IMG/VR virus record: IMGVR_UViG_3300044994_000102
Span: 1 to 53,586 of that record
DNA length: 53,586 bases
Strand: one strand, 5' to 3'
Origin: a virus
Shown here one piece after another: positions 53,283 to 53,586 of the stretch. The notes below the pieces were generated by a model, which made no database searches, was not told the DNA's origin, and saw nothing but the letters and a program-made list of their open reading frames with translations. The position numbers and the translations under genes are program-made. Each line of letters opens with the position of its first letter. The stretch's first letter is position 1.

Positions 53283-53507
53283 ATGGGACGCCCCAGAAAG
53301 CTCCCGCCGACGGCGACGAGCGACCCGGAGACCCTCGTCGCGAACGTGCTCGACGAGGTGAAGGCGACGCTGAGGGACGCCGGGATCTCCATCCCGCTGT
53401 CCGTCTGGATCGAGGCGCAGCAGGCCGCCGCCGCGCTGCTGCCGAACAAGAGCAACGCCATCGTCACCATCCCCAACACCACCAACGGAGTTCAGGCCAA
53501 TGTCTAA
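53283..53507 (+). CDS. Hypothetical 74-residue protein
   Basis: Starts GRPRKLPPTA, a basic AT-hook-like tip, then DPETLVANVLDEVKATLRDAG and WIEAQQAAAALLPNKSNAIVTIPNT. It overlaps the next gene by eight bases. Function unknown; a DNA-binding role is only suggested by the basic tip. Confidence 0.55.
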   Translation: MGRPRKLPPTATSDPETLVANVLDEVKATLRDAGISIPLSVWIEAQQAAAALLPNKSNAIVTIPNTTNGVQANV

Positions 53508-53586
53508 GAAGCACGCCGCCATCTACCTCGCCCTCTGGCTCGCCGTGTTCCTGGCGCTCGCCTCGCTGATGTTCTGGCTGTTCACC
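53500..53586 (+). CDS. Partial membrane protein, cut by window end
   Basis: The first 29 codons are visible: MSKKHAAIYLALWLAVF then LALASLMFWLFT, one hydrophobic span after a short basic tip. The gene continues beyond the window. It overlaps the preceding stop. Confidence 0.5.
   Translation, partial: MSKKHAAIYLALWLAVFLALASLMFWLFT

Noticed and set aside
1-53586. Adaptation genes (cas1, cas2), DinG helicase or a CRISPR array for the type IV operon
   Set aside because: I found none by reading all plausible proteins and the intergenic regions. They could lie outside the window.
1-53586. Integrase or transposase
   Set aside because: No tyrosine or serine recombinase and no insertion-sequence transposase was recognised in the window.

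Overview
The window is most of a GC-rich, temperate-looking siphovirus or phage-plasmid. It encodes HK97-type head genes, a lambda-like non-contractile tail, lysis genes and its own replication genes, and no integrase is visible. The gene style (DUF932-type protein, large Gly/Ser/Asp simple repeats, many small coupled ORFs) makes me guess a planctomycete host such as Gemmataceae, with low confidence.

Left arm, mostly minus strand (about 0-13.2 kb): two tandem paralogous small genes, then a compact six-gene operon (5078 down to 1021) with the genes of a type IV-B-like CRISPR effector: Csf1 (zinc finger), a Cas11-like small subunit, Csf2/Cas7 and Csf3/Cas5. These are followed by a Cas6e-like endonuclease and a CysH-like PP-loop protein. 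No CRISPR array, adaptation gene or DinG is visible. Next comes a cassette of very small overlapping genes (5.3-9.5 kb), some carrying Gly-Ser/Asp repeats and a DUF6948 protein. After that lie a Cro/YdaS-like regulator and a replication/recombination block: DUF2800 nuclease, DUF2815 ssDNA-binding protein and SNF2-type helicase.

Middle, plus strand (13.3-19.6 kb): RHH protein, primase-polymerase/D5 helicase, a cluster of about 16 ten-bp iteron-like repeats that looks like a replication origin, VRR-NUC nuclease, small zinc proteins, HNH nuclease, ParB/Srx protein and a Mom-like DNA-modification enzyme. The 3' end of the mom frame overlaps a tRNA-like element.

Structural arm (19.6-41.5 kb): small and large terminase, portal, S49 protease, capsid, connectors, tail tube, gpG/gpGT chaperones with a clear -1 frameshift signal, tape measure, tail tip, S74-type fibre and accessory fibre proteins. 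Lysis genes follow (41.6-43.6 kb), ending at a strong terminator.

Right arm (43.7-53.6 kb): small lipoprotein and transglycosylase genes, a 778-nt gene-free segment rich in hairpins in front of an unknown protein, a DUF932 gene with a possible attenuator, an Xre repressor, and a mobilisation-like module (RHH accessory, TrwC-like relaxase-domain protein, membrane protein, VirD4/TraD-like ATPase).

Six dispersed copies of one palindrome with a TTGAC centre, five of them with the TTGAC sense strand reading toward a downstream gene inside the window, appear to tie the CRISPR operon, the small-gene cassette, the regulator and late accessory genes into one phage regulon. The main result is a phage-borne type IV-B-like CRISPR module carrying Cas6e and CysH homologues, in an element that also encodes conjugation-type proteins.
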